A program made the translations under genes and the position numbers. From NCBI GenBank assembly GCA_033064195.1, contig JARBJD010000211.1, positions 62,001 through 126,000 on the forward strand: a stretch of 64,000 nt of DNA. Direction: 5' to 3'. The notes under the pieces are model-generated. The model was given only the letters and a program-made list of their open reading frames with translations. It was not told the origin of the DNA and did no database searches. Origin of the DNA: Blattamonas nauphoetae. Taxonomy: Eukaryota; Preaxostyla; Oxymonadida. Shown piece after piece: positions 1 to 12,110 of this stretch; the stretch's first letter is position 1; each line of letters opens with the position of its first letter.

Positions 1-2044
1 TGTGTCCGGAGAACTGAATTCTCGGATGGAAATGGGATGATCATTCCAAACCACATCATTTTCTCCTCGAATTATCAATTCTACAAACATATTCTTGCAG
101 CAATGATCTCAAAGATGGAATAATTGATATGGCGAGGGTGGATATCAGAACCTGGCTGGTAAAAATGACACAAGGCAAAACAGTGTGATTAGTGACGAAT
201 TAAGTGAAAAGAAGACAAAAGATACAGCAGCCGACCTTCAGCTTGTTGTGATTCTTCTGAATTTCCTTCGACGATTGGCTCAGTCTATTTTAGGGCTGGT
301 TGAGATCTTACAAACATCAACAGCGCGTCTATGTTCGTTCTTCCTCGCATCCCCTTCCTTGTTTGCTTTTCATTCACCGTCACTCCCTGTTCAGATCGAA
401 GCGAGCGTCCAAGAATCTTTGATTCCCTCCTTTCCGATTTTCGCAAGTGTAATCATCAAGGCCATGTACAAGTAGAAATACGCCGAGTTCGAAGGGACCA
501 GAACACAAATTCAGTCGAGGGTGCATGTGTATGACCAAAAGAGTAGGCGAGACCGTTAACAAGTGTGATCATGATTTAGAGGAAGGTCTTGAGGAAAGCG
601 ATTGTGAAGAATACCCGGTTGAAGAAGCTGTGTTCAACGACGTTGACTTCGTTGGAGCATTGTCGTGTGGGGAAATGTTGAATTCTGGAGGTTAAGGAGA
701 AAAAGAGAAGAAGGATCAATGTGGAGAATGTGAAGATTATGAAGAACGGAGATATCTCTTGAGAGGACAATGAAGATGAGATGAAATTTCTGGGAATTCA
801 TTCTGACAAACCTTGTATCGATGATAAATTCTTCTCTTCCATTGTTTTCGCAAAGTATTTCATTGTCCTGAACTTTCGGTTCTTCTTTCTTCTCGACTTG
901 TTTTGTTGATTCCTTATTTTCTTCACCGATTGATTCGGCCATCGTTTGATCAGTTAGAGTTACAACAAGTGCAACAGTGTGTTCTTGTTCAATCTTGTTC
1001 TGGCTGGGTTCTGGAGACTTCACTTCCTTTGGAATCACAACTGTCTTCGAATCTTTCTTCTCATCATCTGATTCCATATTCCTAGCTACCATCTCCTCTG
1101 ATTCTTGCCTCTTCGCCTCGGCCTGTTTCGCGATCTGCTCAAATCTCCCTTAACTCCCGATCTATATGTCGAATGTGAAGATATGAATGAGGAGGGTCAA
1201 ATACGATGAAAAATGTCAAAAAATGAATAAGCAAGAGATTCAAACCGATGGCAACAGATCTCCCATCCTAGTGCATATTGGGGAACAATATGCCCGTCGT
1301 CTTGGAGGTTCCCTTTGAAAATACTCTGAGTCCATTTTCTACCAATTCGATGACAGTTGTTCATTTCTTCTCAGAGGAGAAGACGTCCGACAGTTCGATC
1401 GTGTTGACTTTTCGCTTGTGGATGAATGAGCACCCTGTTCCTGCAAGAGATGGAGAGAAAAAGTGAAGGAAGTGGCTAGAAATTGAAAATAAAGAGAGAA
1501 AACACTATCAACGGCGACTCAAACTGTTCTGAGTTTGGACACATCCAGGGGCAGCAAAATGCAGAGATGAAGGCACTACCTCGCTCAAACAAAGTGATGA
1601 GGTCTAAGACTAATCAAAAAGTGAGAGATGGGTGGTAATATCACACCAACATCGAAATGGAGAAGCAACTGTGACCCTTTATAGATGTGGATTGGACGTC
1701 CAGGACTGGATGTCCAATCGGACAGTCCATTTTTGCCGACTCTTTGAAAACTTCAAAAACGGTATGCACTAATTGAGAAGACATCAGAACAAAAGTATCA
1801 GCGAAATGTCCAATGACATCTAATGACGTCCAATGGTGGGTGGATCAAGCAACTCGTCACTAGAAGAAGAGTATCATCGGATTCTCACCATTTCGCTGAT
1901 TTTCAAGAGACTATTCTCATTTTCAAGTGAAAGGAAACCAATATATGGAATGAGAGTAAAATGAACAGGATCAAAATTGAATATCCAATCGAAGTCAATT
2001 GTCCAGTCCAACGCTGGCACCGTCCAATCCAATTAACATGCCAA
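1..2044 (-). mobile_element. 2.2-kb TIR DNA element, left copy (outer end beyond window)
   Basis: This stretch is the reverse complement of 55330-57379, with only scattered differences. It is a second copy of the same element in opposite orientation; about 190 bp of its other end lie before position 1. Its visible end is the terminal inverted repeat TTAACATGCCAA at 2033-2044. No transposase is recognisable, so it looks non-autonomous. It interrupts the helical-repeat gene that follows on the minus strand: that gene reads open up to 2045 and then meets a stop inside the element. Reading frames inside (for example 634-1092 minus and 185-475 plus) match those in the right copy, but this copy lacks one G near 1150, which shifts the Lys/Glu-rich frame. 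Sub-terminal DNA is rich in TTGGAC-type motifs. The class is unresolved: an 8 or 9 bp target duplication in the right copy allows hAT or Mutator-like. Confidence 0.8.
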
Positions 2045-2956
2045 CGCTGCTTCAAGTGAAAGTCTAATGTAGTCGATATAGTATAATTTTGCGGCATTAT
2101 TTTCGATGAATGAGAGTACATTTGCGATGGTCAGGAGAATTTGGGGAGAGAGCATAATCTGCAGTGTTGGGACATGACGACGACCAATTTGAAGAAGCGC
2201 GTTCAAAAGGTCGAAGAATGAGCTTAAAACGTCACCACTGAGCAAGTACCAATTCTGGAAGAGAAAGAGCAGATATTGGGACGATGGAACAATAATTTTG
2301 CGGAAGATGAGTTCACAGATCTTGGGCTGGTCAACTGCGGATGGGGGTGAGTGTGGGTTGTATTTGTCAGGAATGGCCAGGTTCAGACACATGTTGAGGA
2401 ATTTGACGATATCGTTGTGAAGAGCTGAATGGGCTGCAATTGGAAGATTCTCAGGGTGAAAACTGCTCATAACTTCGGACAGAGAAAAATTGATCACAAA
2501 CTGCATTCTGAAAAATGGATAGAGCACAACGAAAATGTCTTTCGAGAAATGCAGAATTTTCTCAACTATTTTAAAGCATGGTGATGACAAAAGCGTGATA
2601 ACACTGTCAACGAATCCAGTGCAGGTTCCGTTGTCATCTGGAACAAGTTCGGTCAGATATCTGAAAGTTATTTTGGAGTCACCAAGGTGACGCCCAAGAC
2701 TTGACAGAAAAGAGACAAAACTGTTTTGGATGGCATCATCAAAGGGATAGTGAGCCTTTACAAGCGAAACAAGCGTGTTGTACAATTTTGATTCGTTTTC
2801 GAAAGATAACTTTTGATAGGACAATTTCCGCAATAGAGATACGCAATCTGGATCAATAGTCAGACGATCAACAAATGGTTGATGATCGTGAGCCCCAAAG
2901 TTGGATTGGAACAGTCTGGGCGTTATAGTCATTCGATTAGATGTCGATCGACCCAT
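2045..2956 (-). CDS. Helical-repeat protein of a multi-copy family, 3' part cut off by the 2.2-kb element
   Basis: An open frame of about 304 residues starts at the ATG at 2956 (MGRSTSNRM) and runs uninterrupted to the element junction at 2045. The protein is almost all alpha-helical, with Leu/Phe-rich segments, consistent with an ARM/HEAT-like solenoid. A segment near residues 220-245 (IIVPSSQYLLFLFQNWYLL) sits in the same relative place as VLKPAKQYLQFIL in the R genes of this window, so I place it as a distant relative of that family. The usual charged C-terminal segment is missing, removed or displaced by the insertion. It is divergently transcribed from the DOCK gene, whose first exon begins 176 bp away. 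Function is unknown. Whether the downstream half survives beyond position 1 cannot be seen. Confidence 0.6.
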
Positions 2957-3132
2957 TCATCTCTCGAGATTTGAAGGTTCTCAGTGTTAAGATGCTTTTC
3001 AGTATTTGATACTCATGAAATATTCTATTTTGTTCAAAATCACGATGAAGGTTGTCCAAAACCGGTGAAATCATTGAGTGGGAGTGATCGGGCCACATTG
3101 ATTGTTGAAGCATCGAACACAGGAAGACTTGG
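2957..3132. promoter_or_regulatory. Short divergent intergenic region
   Basis: Only 176 bp separate the start codon of the minus-strand helical-repeat gene from the inferred start of the DOCK gene on the plus strand. Any promoters for the two must be in this interval or overlap the coding ends. I see no clear TATA box or other named element. Confidence 0.35.
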
Positions 3133-6100
3133 ATGATATCACAGGAGCCTGAGCCTCTCCGGAATCTAGATGAATCGTCCAGATTCGAAGAGTTTCCGGA
3201 AGAGGAGTTCCACCATCTTGGGACACATCCGAAACTAAGCTCATTTGCAAAGGATTTAATATCATTTTCAACACCCACGTTGGAACCAACTAAACGGCAA
3301 CTTATTCCTGATTCAGCTGCATCATATGTCTGTGTTTCTCTTCTCGCCATTCCGTCACACATTTCTTTCAGAGCCAATTTAAAACGGATGGGTCTCTTCC
3401 GCTTGCAGCACAGGCTTATGAACGATTCATTACTGCCGATCACACGAAATTAAGTGATAATCAAGTTCGGACGGCGGGGACTACACCTGATCTCACCGTG
3501 AAACCAATCATGAGCCAAGAATCGAAGTCTGAAAGCACGAAGGCAGAAAGTCAGATCATTAAACGATTTGAATCTCTGATTCCTAGTCTTTCCGAATCAT
3601 ATTTTGATGGATACTACACTAAACCAGCGAAATATAAGGTTTTCATGCATCTTTCGTTTATTGTCGTCATTTTCACAGGAAACAAGCCGAATAGCCTCCT
3701 CCGTTTTTCCGTTTCGTCATCTCCCTTCATTTCAGCCACAATTTACTCGATCTGTTCCTAGCTTTCCATTCGACAACATCATCGTCCAAATCGAACCCAC
3801 CAGTTTCTCTTTTCCTGGCTCCCCAGTGTCACTTGAACCATTTTTCTTTACACTCGGCTTATTCGATACTGGCCTGAAATGCAAAATTACTGAAGACTTC
3901 TATTTCGATCTGAACAAAGGCGAGCTCTTCGAGATGGTTCGACCATTTACCACCTTTCCGCTGGCACAAAAGACCTGCAGCGAACGCTGTATTTTCTCAT
4001 TTGATCCGTCGAGAGTGAAACATGTGTATCTCGTTTTGAAAGTGTTCAGCACGCTCACGCCTGCCAACGACAGAGCATATGATGATTACCGCTATTCTGT
4101 TGCCGAAATCAATGAACTAAGGAGTACCCTCACTGCACCTAATTCAAATTCGAATGATGGCCTGAATGGGATGATCCTGAAACACAAACATCGAATCCAA
4201 CATTTTGGATCTCTCCATCAGCCGTTTGGATGGAATTATTATAGCCTGTTCAGAGGAAACCAGTTCACTATCCTTGATGATCAAATTAATCCTCATGGAT
4301 TGCAGATTGATGAAGATTATTCCATCCAACTTCAAACACTCCTCAAATCATATTCAGACACTCTCACTGAATCGGATGTCATTGGATCAATTGGTGCACC
4401 ATCACTCAGTCTCGCTGTAAGAATCCCATTCACAATGAAAATGAAGATCACTGTTCTCTCACATTCGAATGTTCCACCTCATACACTTCCCAACAATTCA
4501 ACGCAAACCACAAACCCGACCAAAATTTCACAAACACCTAACTTGGAGGGTCAGAATGAGAAACCATATTCATTTTCTGCCTCAGCCAAAACCACACTTA
4601 AAGCCAAAAGCGCCCGCAAACAAATTGGGCAATCTCCACAACCTTCATCTCTTGTCACCGCATCTGTGAGTAGCAAGATCATGACTCAGAATGGCCCAGC
4701 TCCGACGGCACCTTCATATCGACGAATGATTCCTGGCGGGGCATCAGCCGCAACAAAACGACAGTCTCATCCTCCGTCAGGGAACCCTCTCGCGCCTCCT
4801 CCAGCCGTTGATTCTCTTCCCCCAAACGAACCAAGCCCAACACAATCTCTCCCAGCTCCTCCTCAACCACAATTGAACCTCCCACCACCAAAACCATCAT
4901 CTCTCGCATTGCCGAAGCCGAAGTCTGTTGTCCTCGCAATGCCAAAGGGAGGCATGCTTGGTCAACCAAAAAATCTTGCATTGCCCGCCGGGATGCTGAA
5001 GGGACCGCTTTTTGGAGATGGAGGAAGAGTTCTGAAACCAAGTGAGCTTCGGGCGATGCAACAACACAAACTCGAGCAATCTCCTCCACCTGCACCTCCT
5101 CTTCCGACAGAAACAGAATCACCACCTAACAGCGTGGCCTCTGAAGATCAAACAGCCAATCAGAACAATACTCAAATTACTGAAGAGCCACACCAAATTC
5201 ACAACACTAACCTCCCTGAACCTCCAAAGAACCCACTTAAAAAACCTCTTGATGTCAGTTTATCTCTCGAGGACCCCAAAAAGACGAATGATGACTCACT
5301 AAATGTCCCTGAACCCCTCCCTCCCAAATTCAGGACTTATTCTCAAATATCCCGTCCAAATTCGGAAGGACTTGCACCTCCACTTCCTCCTCCGGTTATT
5401 CATTCACATCCGTCAACTACACGCGTGATGCTCACCTTTCCAATCGCTCGCTCAACAACTGCCCCTGTGCTGACTCCAATGAACATTCTTTACCTCTACC
5501 CTGAGCGAATCTTCTTTTCCAATATGCTCCGTGGACAATCATTCCGAAACATCCTTGTGGAAGTCAGAGTTAAAGAAACAGACCAAAGCGGAAACGAAAA
5601 TGGACTACCCATCATTTTTAATCCGAGCAAAGGGTCAGAATTTGTTGATATGGTTTGCTTGAATATGATGTACCATTCTCACCCAGCCAGCTTTGGAGAT
5701 GAAATCAAAATCGCACTTCCTTACACTCTCAATCCAAAACTCCATGTTCTGTTTACCTTCTATCACATAACTTGCAAACTTGTCCGGAAACATCAGAATG
5801 TTGTGAAGAAGTTTTTGTGTTATTCTGTTCTTTCTTTAAACTCCAACAGCGATTTCTTCAAGTATGACACGATCGCCCTTCCCATCACACGAGAATTGCC
5901 CCCGAATTACATCAATTCCATCTTCAATATTCCGTTAAAACAAATTGTCTTTTCAAACTCGTCCTCCCTCTCTTCTACCGGACGAAGCGATGTCGCCTTC
6001 ATCCCTGCCGGCTTTTCTCAGCCAGTTAAGTTCCTCGGTCAAAAAGCCCTCGCATTTTCACTTCGTCGAAGGCTTTTCTCCACTGTCTTTCCTCAGTTGC

Positions 6101-9100
6101 GTCCAGTTCACACATTTATCACCACATCATCCACCACAAGAAACATCCCACGAATTCGCATATCCCTGTCCCAAATTAAGTCCACAATCGACCAGCCAAG
6201 CATGCGAACTGTTTTTCCATTTGTTATTTCTCGAATTTTGACTGAACTTTCGTCCACAAGCGATAAAAGCTTTGCCCTCCTTCTTTTCTCAACCATGCTC
6301 ACCATTCTCGGTGTAACAACTGGCCCATTCGCACCATTTTGGCTTCTCGATGACACCAAAAAGTCTAACACCTCAACACTTCTCGTTCGCATCCCTCGAC
6401 ACGAGGAACAAGAACCACAACCTCTCGTCGATTCCTCTGCCCTGAATCGGCGGTCCCTCAAGTTCAATTCACTTGCCGAGACCCAAAAACTGATCGAACA
6501 AGAAAAGGCTCGTTCCGAAAAGTCCAAAAATCCGAAAGATGACGATAATAGTGATTCAGATTCGGATTCGGACGATGATTCGTCGAGTAGCGGAACACGC
6601 ACTCCCGAGCCGACCCCACCCCAAAAGTCCTCCGTATCAACATTCGCCTTTCGTGGACAAGCATTGGGAGTGACAATGTCTGAACAAGACATGGTTGCTG
6701 AGCGTCTGACTGCTCTTCAGATCGATCCATCGTCAGCTGCGAATCTCGCTCCAGTGCCGTCCGCTGGAATGGTTGGGAGTTCGATGCAGGGCGGGAGAAT
6801 CGTCAGTGTTCGTCGTCCGCTCGCCACAGCCCAAGTTTCAGTTGAAGTTCCGAGTCAGGCACCTCGTCCGAAAACAGTGATCACGACGAATGAAGAGAAG
6901 GATAATCTGAAAGCAACGAAACGATCGAAACCCATCACTTCTGAACAAATCACCCTCGAATACATTTATCTTGAGAAACCATCGTCAATTTTCATTCTGA
7001 GGCTGTTTCTGGACAATTGGGATGCGTGTCAGCCGTCTGTACTGGGCATACCAACTGGTGTTCACGAACCGTTGATCGAGGCATTCACGATTCGGCTTGC
7101 GAAGTGCGTTCCATCCAAAGAAACACCTCTGGAAATGTTCCGATTCAGCTGGTTTGTGTTGCAGTTGGTCACAAAATCGATTGTTTTGGAGACGGAGCGG
7201 AAGAAGAGAGTGTACAAACTGAAGCAATCCATCTCGCCAACACATCAATCTCACCCTCAATCTTTTTTTTCTGACTCATTTATCGAGTTGATGGAGTCAT
7301 TTGTCCTCCAATCGACTCAACTGATCGTGGAATACATTGATTCAGCGAACGGACAACTCGATTCGTCCATTTTCTCGTTCGTCGGAGCGTTTGGGATGCT
7401 TCTGTCGCAGCTGTGGGTGATTCTTGAGAGCACCGATGACCGAATCCAAGTCACTCATCTTCTCCATCTCTTCATCGTCGAACTCGACTCTCCGAATCCT
7501 GATTGCTTGTTCAGTTTGTGGAAACTGAAGTTGTCGCTTCTCAAAGTGATCACTCTGTCTCCTGGATGGGTGATTGCGTCGCTTGTGTCAGAATCAGCTG
7601 ATGTCACCGACGAGTCGTTCATCTCTCCTTCGAAAGAACACTTTCTGCCCCATCTTCTCTCTCTCCTCATCTGGGAGGCATACTCCGGTGTTCTTGGCTT
7701 TGTCAGAAGAAGGATCGTTCCAGACAACGAAAGCTCGATGGCTTTCTCAGAAGATGAATCAATTGATTTCGATCACAATTCTCTTCTCAGCAATATCCGT
7801 CTCCGAACATCGTCTCGTTTGAGTCTTCGCACCACACCCCAAAACCTCACTCAATCAGTCAAGTTTGAGCAGACATTGCGAGGAAGGGACGAGCAGGGAT
7901 CGAATGACTACGCACCTCAAGTTGGAAGTGATAATCAGCTGCTCAGCGTGGGAGCGAGACGCACAATCAACTTACAGCACAAACATCTGCACAACGCCAA
8001 TCCAATGGTGACATCATTCGGATTGCAGAAGGCACAGAAGCCAACTAACGTTCAATCACTGCCGTCGACGATTTCAAATCTGGGTGACACACTTCCTCCG
8101 CCACCCGACTTCCCTCCGCCGCCTTTTGAGACAGACACACCACCTCCCACACCGCCACCGAACCCAACACAATCTGAGGATGTCAAGAATTATATTATTG
8201 TTGCTCTTCCTCCTCACAAAAGCGCGGAGATGGAGATTTTGAACAGTTTCAGATTGTTGTCGGATTATTTTGTTTATTTGGACACGATGGTCTACCCAAA
8301 CAACGACCTAATCAACACACAAGACACTCTTCCTTCCACAGCCGATCGCAATCTCACCAACACATTCCCCGAAGACGGGCGATTGTTCATTGCGAATTCG
8401 TTTTTCGTGTTTTTCACTATCACTTTGGATAATCTGTCGATGATTGCGCAGAAAGTCCAGGCACACCAAACAGACATGATTGACTGCTTTTTGTGCTGCA
8501 TTTGGATTCTTCAGAACTGTTCGATTCAACTTTTCCGAAAATGGGTGTCTGACCCTTCCAACTCCAAAAAACGAATCGAAACAGTCATCCAGTTCCTGTC
8601 GCTGTGTGTGACAATCTTTGATGGACGAATTCTGCGCGTCAGGATTCAGGAATCTTACCAATCATTTCTCGCCGAGGAGAACACGAAGATGAAATTCAAG
8701 ACATCTGGTATGAGCATGACGATAAAAAGCTCGAAGACAAATGTGAGTTTGGAGACAGCGACGTATCGAGCATTGTCGGCACTGGAAGGAACCATTATTC
8801 GAATTACAGATGAGATTGTTGTTGTTGCGTTCTATCCACACATATTCGATCAGGCGGGGAAGGCAACGTTGAGTTTGGGGAAGAAGACGAGTGTGGTGGA
8901 GAGCGAAGAGAACAGAAAGGAAGATGAAGGGAAGAGAGAAGGGAGAGAAACAAAAGATAAACAAACTTGGGATTCTGCACCATCGATCAAACAACTGAAA
9001 TTCGGAAAAAAGACGGAACAAAGTGCCTCTCTCGTCGCAGGCAGTCGAATCATGTGGATCTGCGAAGGATTTCTCGATCGGTACTCTCACCCAACATTCC

Positions 9101-11677
9101 TCAAAACTCACAAAACGGATGAACTGACAAGAATGTTGGTTGAGACCGCGTCGATTGTGATGGGTGAGAAGAACGATGAAATCAAGATGGAGATGAAGAA
9201 GAAGAGTGGAAAGACTGAGCTCGATTCTCAAACAAGACCAAACATCGCATCTTTATATTCTCCAGATTTCACCAAACAACAACACGTTGGAACTGTCCCA
9301 GCACTCATCGAGATCCTGCGAGAAGGCAAACACATCCACTCTGAGTCACCTGCGAGCCACAATTCGTTCTATTTCTCAGTCATTCCATCGCCCTCGCCGT
9401 CTGCCGCTGTCTTCTTCGATTCTTTCTGGAACCATGTTCTGTCTCTTCTTCATACTCTGTCATTTGAAGAGAACGTGCCGTTGTTGTTCTCGCTGATCTA
9501 TTTTCTGGCCGCCCACACTTCAAATCACCTGTTCTCGCTTCAAAACATGCACTGCTCGGAACTGTGCAAAGAGTTGATTCAGTGTTGTCTTCTTCCATCG
9601 TATCTGACTCGACGACGAGCAGCTGCGTTGATTCTCTCGCTGGCGATTCTCAACCAGCATGAAGCGAACAACATTCTTCGAATTCGGACACAGTTGACAA
9701 TGGCTGTGTCGCATCTGAGCAATATTCGTTCGGCGGAGGAAAAGCGAATCATGCATTCATTTAATCTGCTTCTGCTCCTCGCAACTCCCGTCATCTTCGC
9801 GTCCAATCCATCTCTGAACAGACTCAAACGACGTGCGTTGCTGCGACCGAAAGACACAAAAGTGGAATTCGAGAGGAAGAAAACGCATGTCTTCAGGTTA
9901 TTCAAACAATATCTTCCAGAAGTGATGTTCATGGTCAAGACCGAAACACTGGTGAACAATCTGATTCAAATTCTGATCACAGTTGCCTCTGAGAACAGAC
10001 TCGCAAAAGACAACCACTCCGAGCGAATCGACCTCCTATTTGAGCTCTCCGAATCGTATAACAAACACCCAACACAGCGACTGGTGTGGCTGGACAAGAT
10101 TGTTGAATACCAGCAGAAGCAGGGCAATCTGGAAGAGGCGGCGATCGCTCAAACGATGCGGTGTCTGATTATTTGTGAGATTTATGTGGAACTTGTCTCG
10201 CGTGGAGAATACGTTCGTCCTGTCCTGATCGACTCACTCTATCCACTCCACTCGTCGCTGGGACGAGCTCCAGTGACACAATGGGAGGACGACAGAGGAG
10301 TTGGAACGGATCAGAAGATTCCAGACCTCACTGTTCCGAACCTCAAGTTGATGACACAGACGTTCTCTCGTCTCTTGCGTGGTTGGCATCCGCACAGCAT
10401 GGTGAATGCGGCGGATCTGATGGAAGGAGATCCGCTGAGCGAGCTGAAGCAGAGTGGGATGTTCACAAACGACACACTCCGTCGGGAGTTGCAGCGATGC
10501 TCAGAACTTCTCGCAGCTGCTCATCTTTTTGAAATGCAGGTCGAAGTAATCAAACTCCAACTTCTCCTCTATCAGAGCATCTGGGACATCTCGAGCATGC
10601 GTGGTGTGTCGACTATGCTGACCCACACCCTCTCCGAGATCGAGTCCCAAGTCCCAGAAACCCGTCTCAGACACACTTTCTATCGTGTGGGTCTGTTCGG
10701 TGTTGCTTTCAAAGAGTTGAACGGGAAGGAATATGTGTATGCTGAGAAGTCTGTTGTCCCGCTCGGAGAAATGATGGATCGACTGAAAGCGGCGTACAAA
10801 CCGTTGGTTGGCGGGGTCGAACCGAAAGTGATTGGAGCTCCTCGTATCGAATTTGAGAGTGTGACACCAAACATGACGTATTCGTCGATGACAAGCCAGT
10901 TGGAAACGTTGACACATCCCACAATCTTGTTGAGCAATCTCGACCCGATTCTGGACAGCCCGGATCGAATGGTGGGGGCGGATGGGTCGCTGAGATATCA
11001 ACTTCTGAGCTCGTTCTCGTTCGATCAGATGTACATGCGGAAGGACGCTGTTGCTGGTGACGTGTTCTCCATCCATCTTCTGCGGTCTGTGATCGACCTT
11101 CCGTTCTCATTCCCGTTCGTGGCTGGGAGACAAGAAATCGACAAGGGGAAAGTGAAACTGGTTCATTTGAATCCAAGCGAGAATGCAGCGCAGGACTTGG
11201 CGACGAGGCTGAACAAGATCAGAGAGGCAGCGATGGCGAAGCCGTTTGTGCTGACGAAACTGCAATATCTGCTGAGTGGAGCACTGACCCCTCGTTTGGC
11301 GACTTTCTTCTCTTATCTCTCTCATTCCCTCTTCTCTTATCTCTCCACTTCCCTCTTCATCTCTCGTCTTCTTCTTGTTCTCTTCATCTCTCGTCTTCTT
11401 GTTCTCTCCATCGCTCTCAGAGATCAACCAAGGTCCAATGGCCATCTTCCGCTGTTTCTTGGTGGAGCATCGAGCCGACACCAACAGCGAAGACGCCAAC
11501 CGGATCCGACAAGCGTTCCAGAACTTCTTCTCAACTTGCCGGTTTTGCTTGGAAAAGCACGCGGAACACTGCATGGCGAAGGACTTCCACAATGCGCTTG
11601 TGGAAGGGTTTAATGTGTATGCTGAGGAGGCTGAAGGGGAGTTGGGACAGATTGCACGGGTGTCGCTGATTGAATGA
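3133..11677 (+). CDS. DOCK-family guanine nucleotide exchange factor (DHR1 + DHR2), four exons
   Basis: Exons are inferred at 3133-3327, 3372-3638, 3679-11293 and 11421-11677, giving about 2777 residues. DOCK proteins activate Rac/Cdc42-type GTPases through the DHR2 domain and bind phosphoinositides through the C2-like DHR1 domain, controlling actin. DHR1 lies around residues 755-900, with the typical NILYLYPERIFF start and LHVLFTFYHITC core. DHR2 fills about residues 2270-2770, beginning near QRLVWLDKIVEYQQ and ending with INQGPMAIFRCFL and an ELGQIARV tail. The N-terminal part has a FEEFPEEE motif like the acidic patch of DOCK N-termini. Long proline-rich linkers (nt 4690-5420 and 8090-8170) could bind SH3 domains or profilin. 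It is longer than the usual 1900-2200 residues because of low-complexity insertions. All three introns restore the frame and DOCK similarity. Start: the first ATG of the exon-1 frame after upstream stops; another upstream exon is possible. Confidence 0.88.
3328..3371 (+). other. DOCK intron 1 (44 nt, GT-AG)
   Basis: The frame of exon 1 ends at Tyr 3325-3327 and a GT...TTTCTTTCAG segment follows. Removing 44 nt joins it in phase 0 to the frame that reads SQFKTDGSLPLAAQAYERF, which itself has no upstream start. The length is not a multiple of three, so splicing is needed to keep the frame. Confidence 0.7.
3639..3678 (+). other. DOCK intron 2 (40 nt, GT-AG)
   Basis: GTTTTCATGC to TTTTCACAG. Removing 40 nt links YYTKPAKYK in one frame to ETSRIASSVFPF in the main DOCK frame, phase 0. 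The pyrimidine-rich 3' end matches the other introns of the window. Confidence 0.75.
11294..11420 (+). other. DOCK intron 3 (127 nt, pyrimidine-rich, phase 1)
   Basis: The main frame runs into a repetitive CT-rich stretch and then a non-DOCK tail. Excising 127 nt from GTTTGGCGAC to TCGCTCTCAG joins LSGALTP to INQGPMAIFRCFL through a CAG codon and recovers the conserved DHR2 end and C-terminus. The intron contains imperfect repeats of a CTCTTCTCTTATCTCT-like unit, which may explain why it is three times longer than its neighbours. Confidence 0.75.
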
Positions 11678-12110
11678 CTTGTTTTGGAGGATTGGATTTG
11701 TTGATTTGTTGGTTCTTGTTTGTATTCTCAAATGTGACTCTTCTTTTCATTTCATGGACGTCCATGCATGGTCTTCACAATAGTGTTCACAGATGGCAAT
11801 GATTCATTCATATCACAGCTTAATCTGACGCACGAAATGAACTCAACACTGATCAAACCATACAATCTGGTTCTCTGAATCGAGACCGTTCTGTCCACTG
11901 TTGAATCGACATTCCTGACATCTTATCGGCTCTTCATCGCTCCTAACTACAATGCATGTTGACAAGAATTCTATCACTCCCCAAATTGACAACGCCAAAA
12001 CTGAACAAACAGTTTGACGCTTTTATCTCGATATAGTTCTGAAATGTTTCCAGAACTTGGTCGAAGTGTCTCTAAGCCTTCTTTGTGGAGAGAGCAAGCC
12101 ACTCCGTCGA
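11678..12110 (+). promoter_or_regulatory. DOCK 3' flank and R1 upstream region
   Basis: No gene is visible. The first 330 bp are DOCK 3' flank and recur almost unchanged at 14186-14520. The last 105 bp (12006-12110) hold the block conserved upstream of the R genes: AACAAACAGTTTGAC, then a CTGAAA...AGAACTTGG stretch, then CACTCCGTC just before the ATG. Conservation of this non-coding block among R copies suggests a core promoter or 5' UTR element. Confidence 0.45.

Noticed and set aside
2937-3443. 168-codon minus-strand frame opposite the DOCK 5' end
   Set aside because: It is antisense to DOCK exons 1 and 2, has no domain, and would overlap the divergent gene start.
4679-5125. Long antisense frame in the proline-rich part of DOCK
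   Set aside because: Shadow of the Pro/Ser/Leu codon bias on the opposite strand.
11755-11790. GGACGTCC palindrome after DOCK, resembling the TGGACGTCC motifs of the 2.2-kb element
   Set aside because: Only one short match, with no terminal repeat nearby; chance is adequate.
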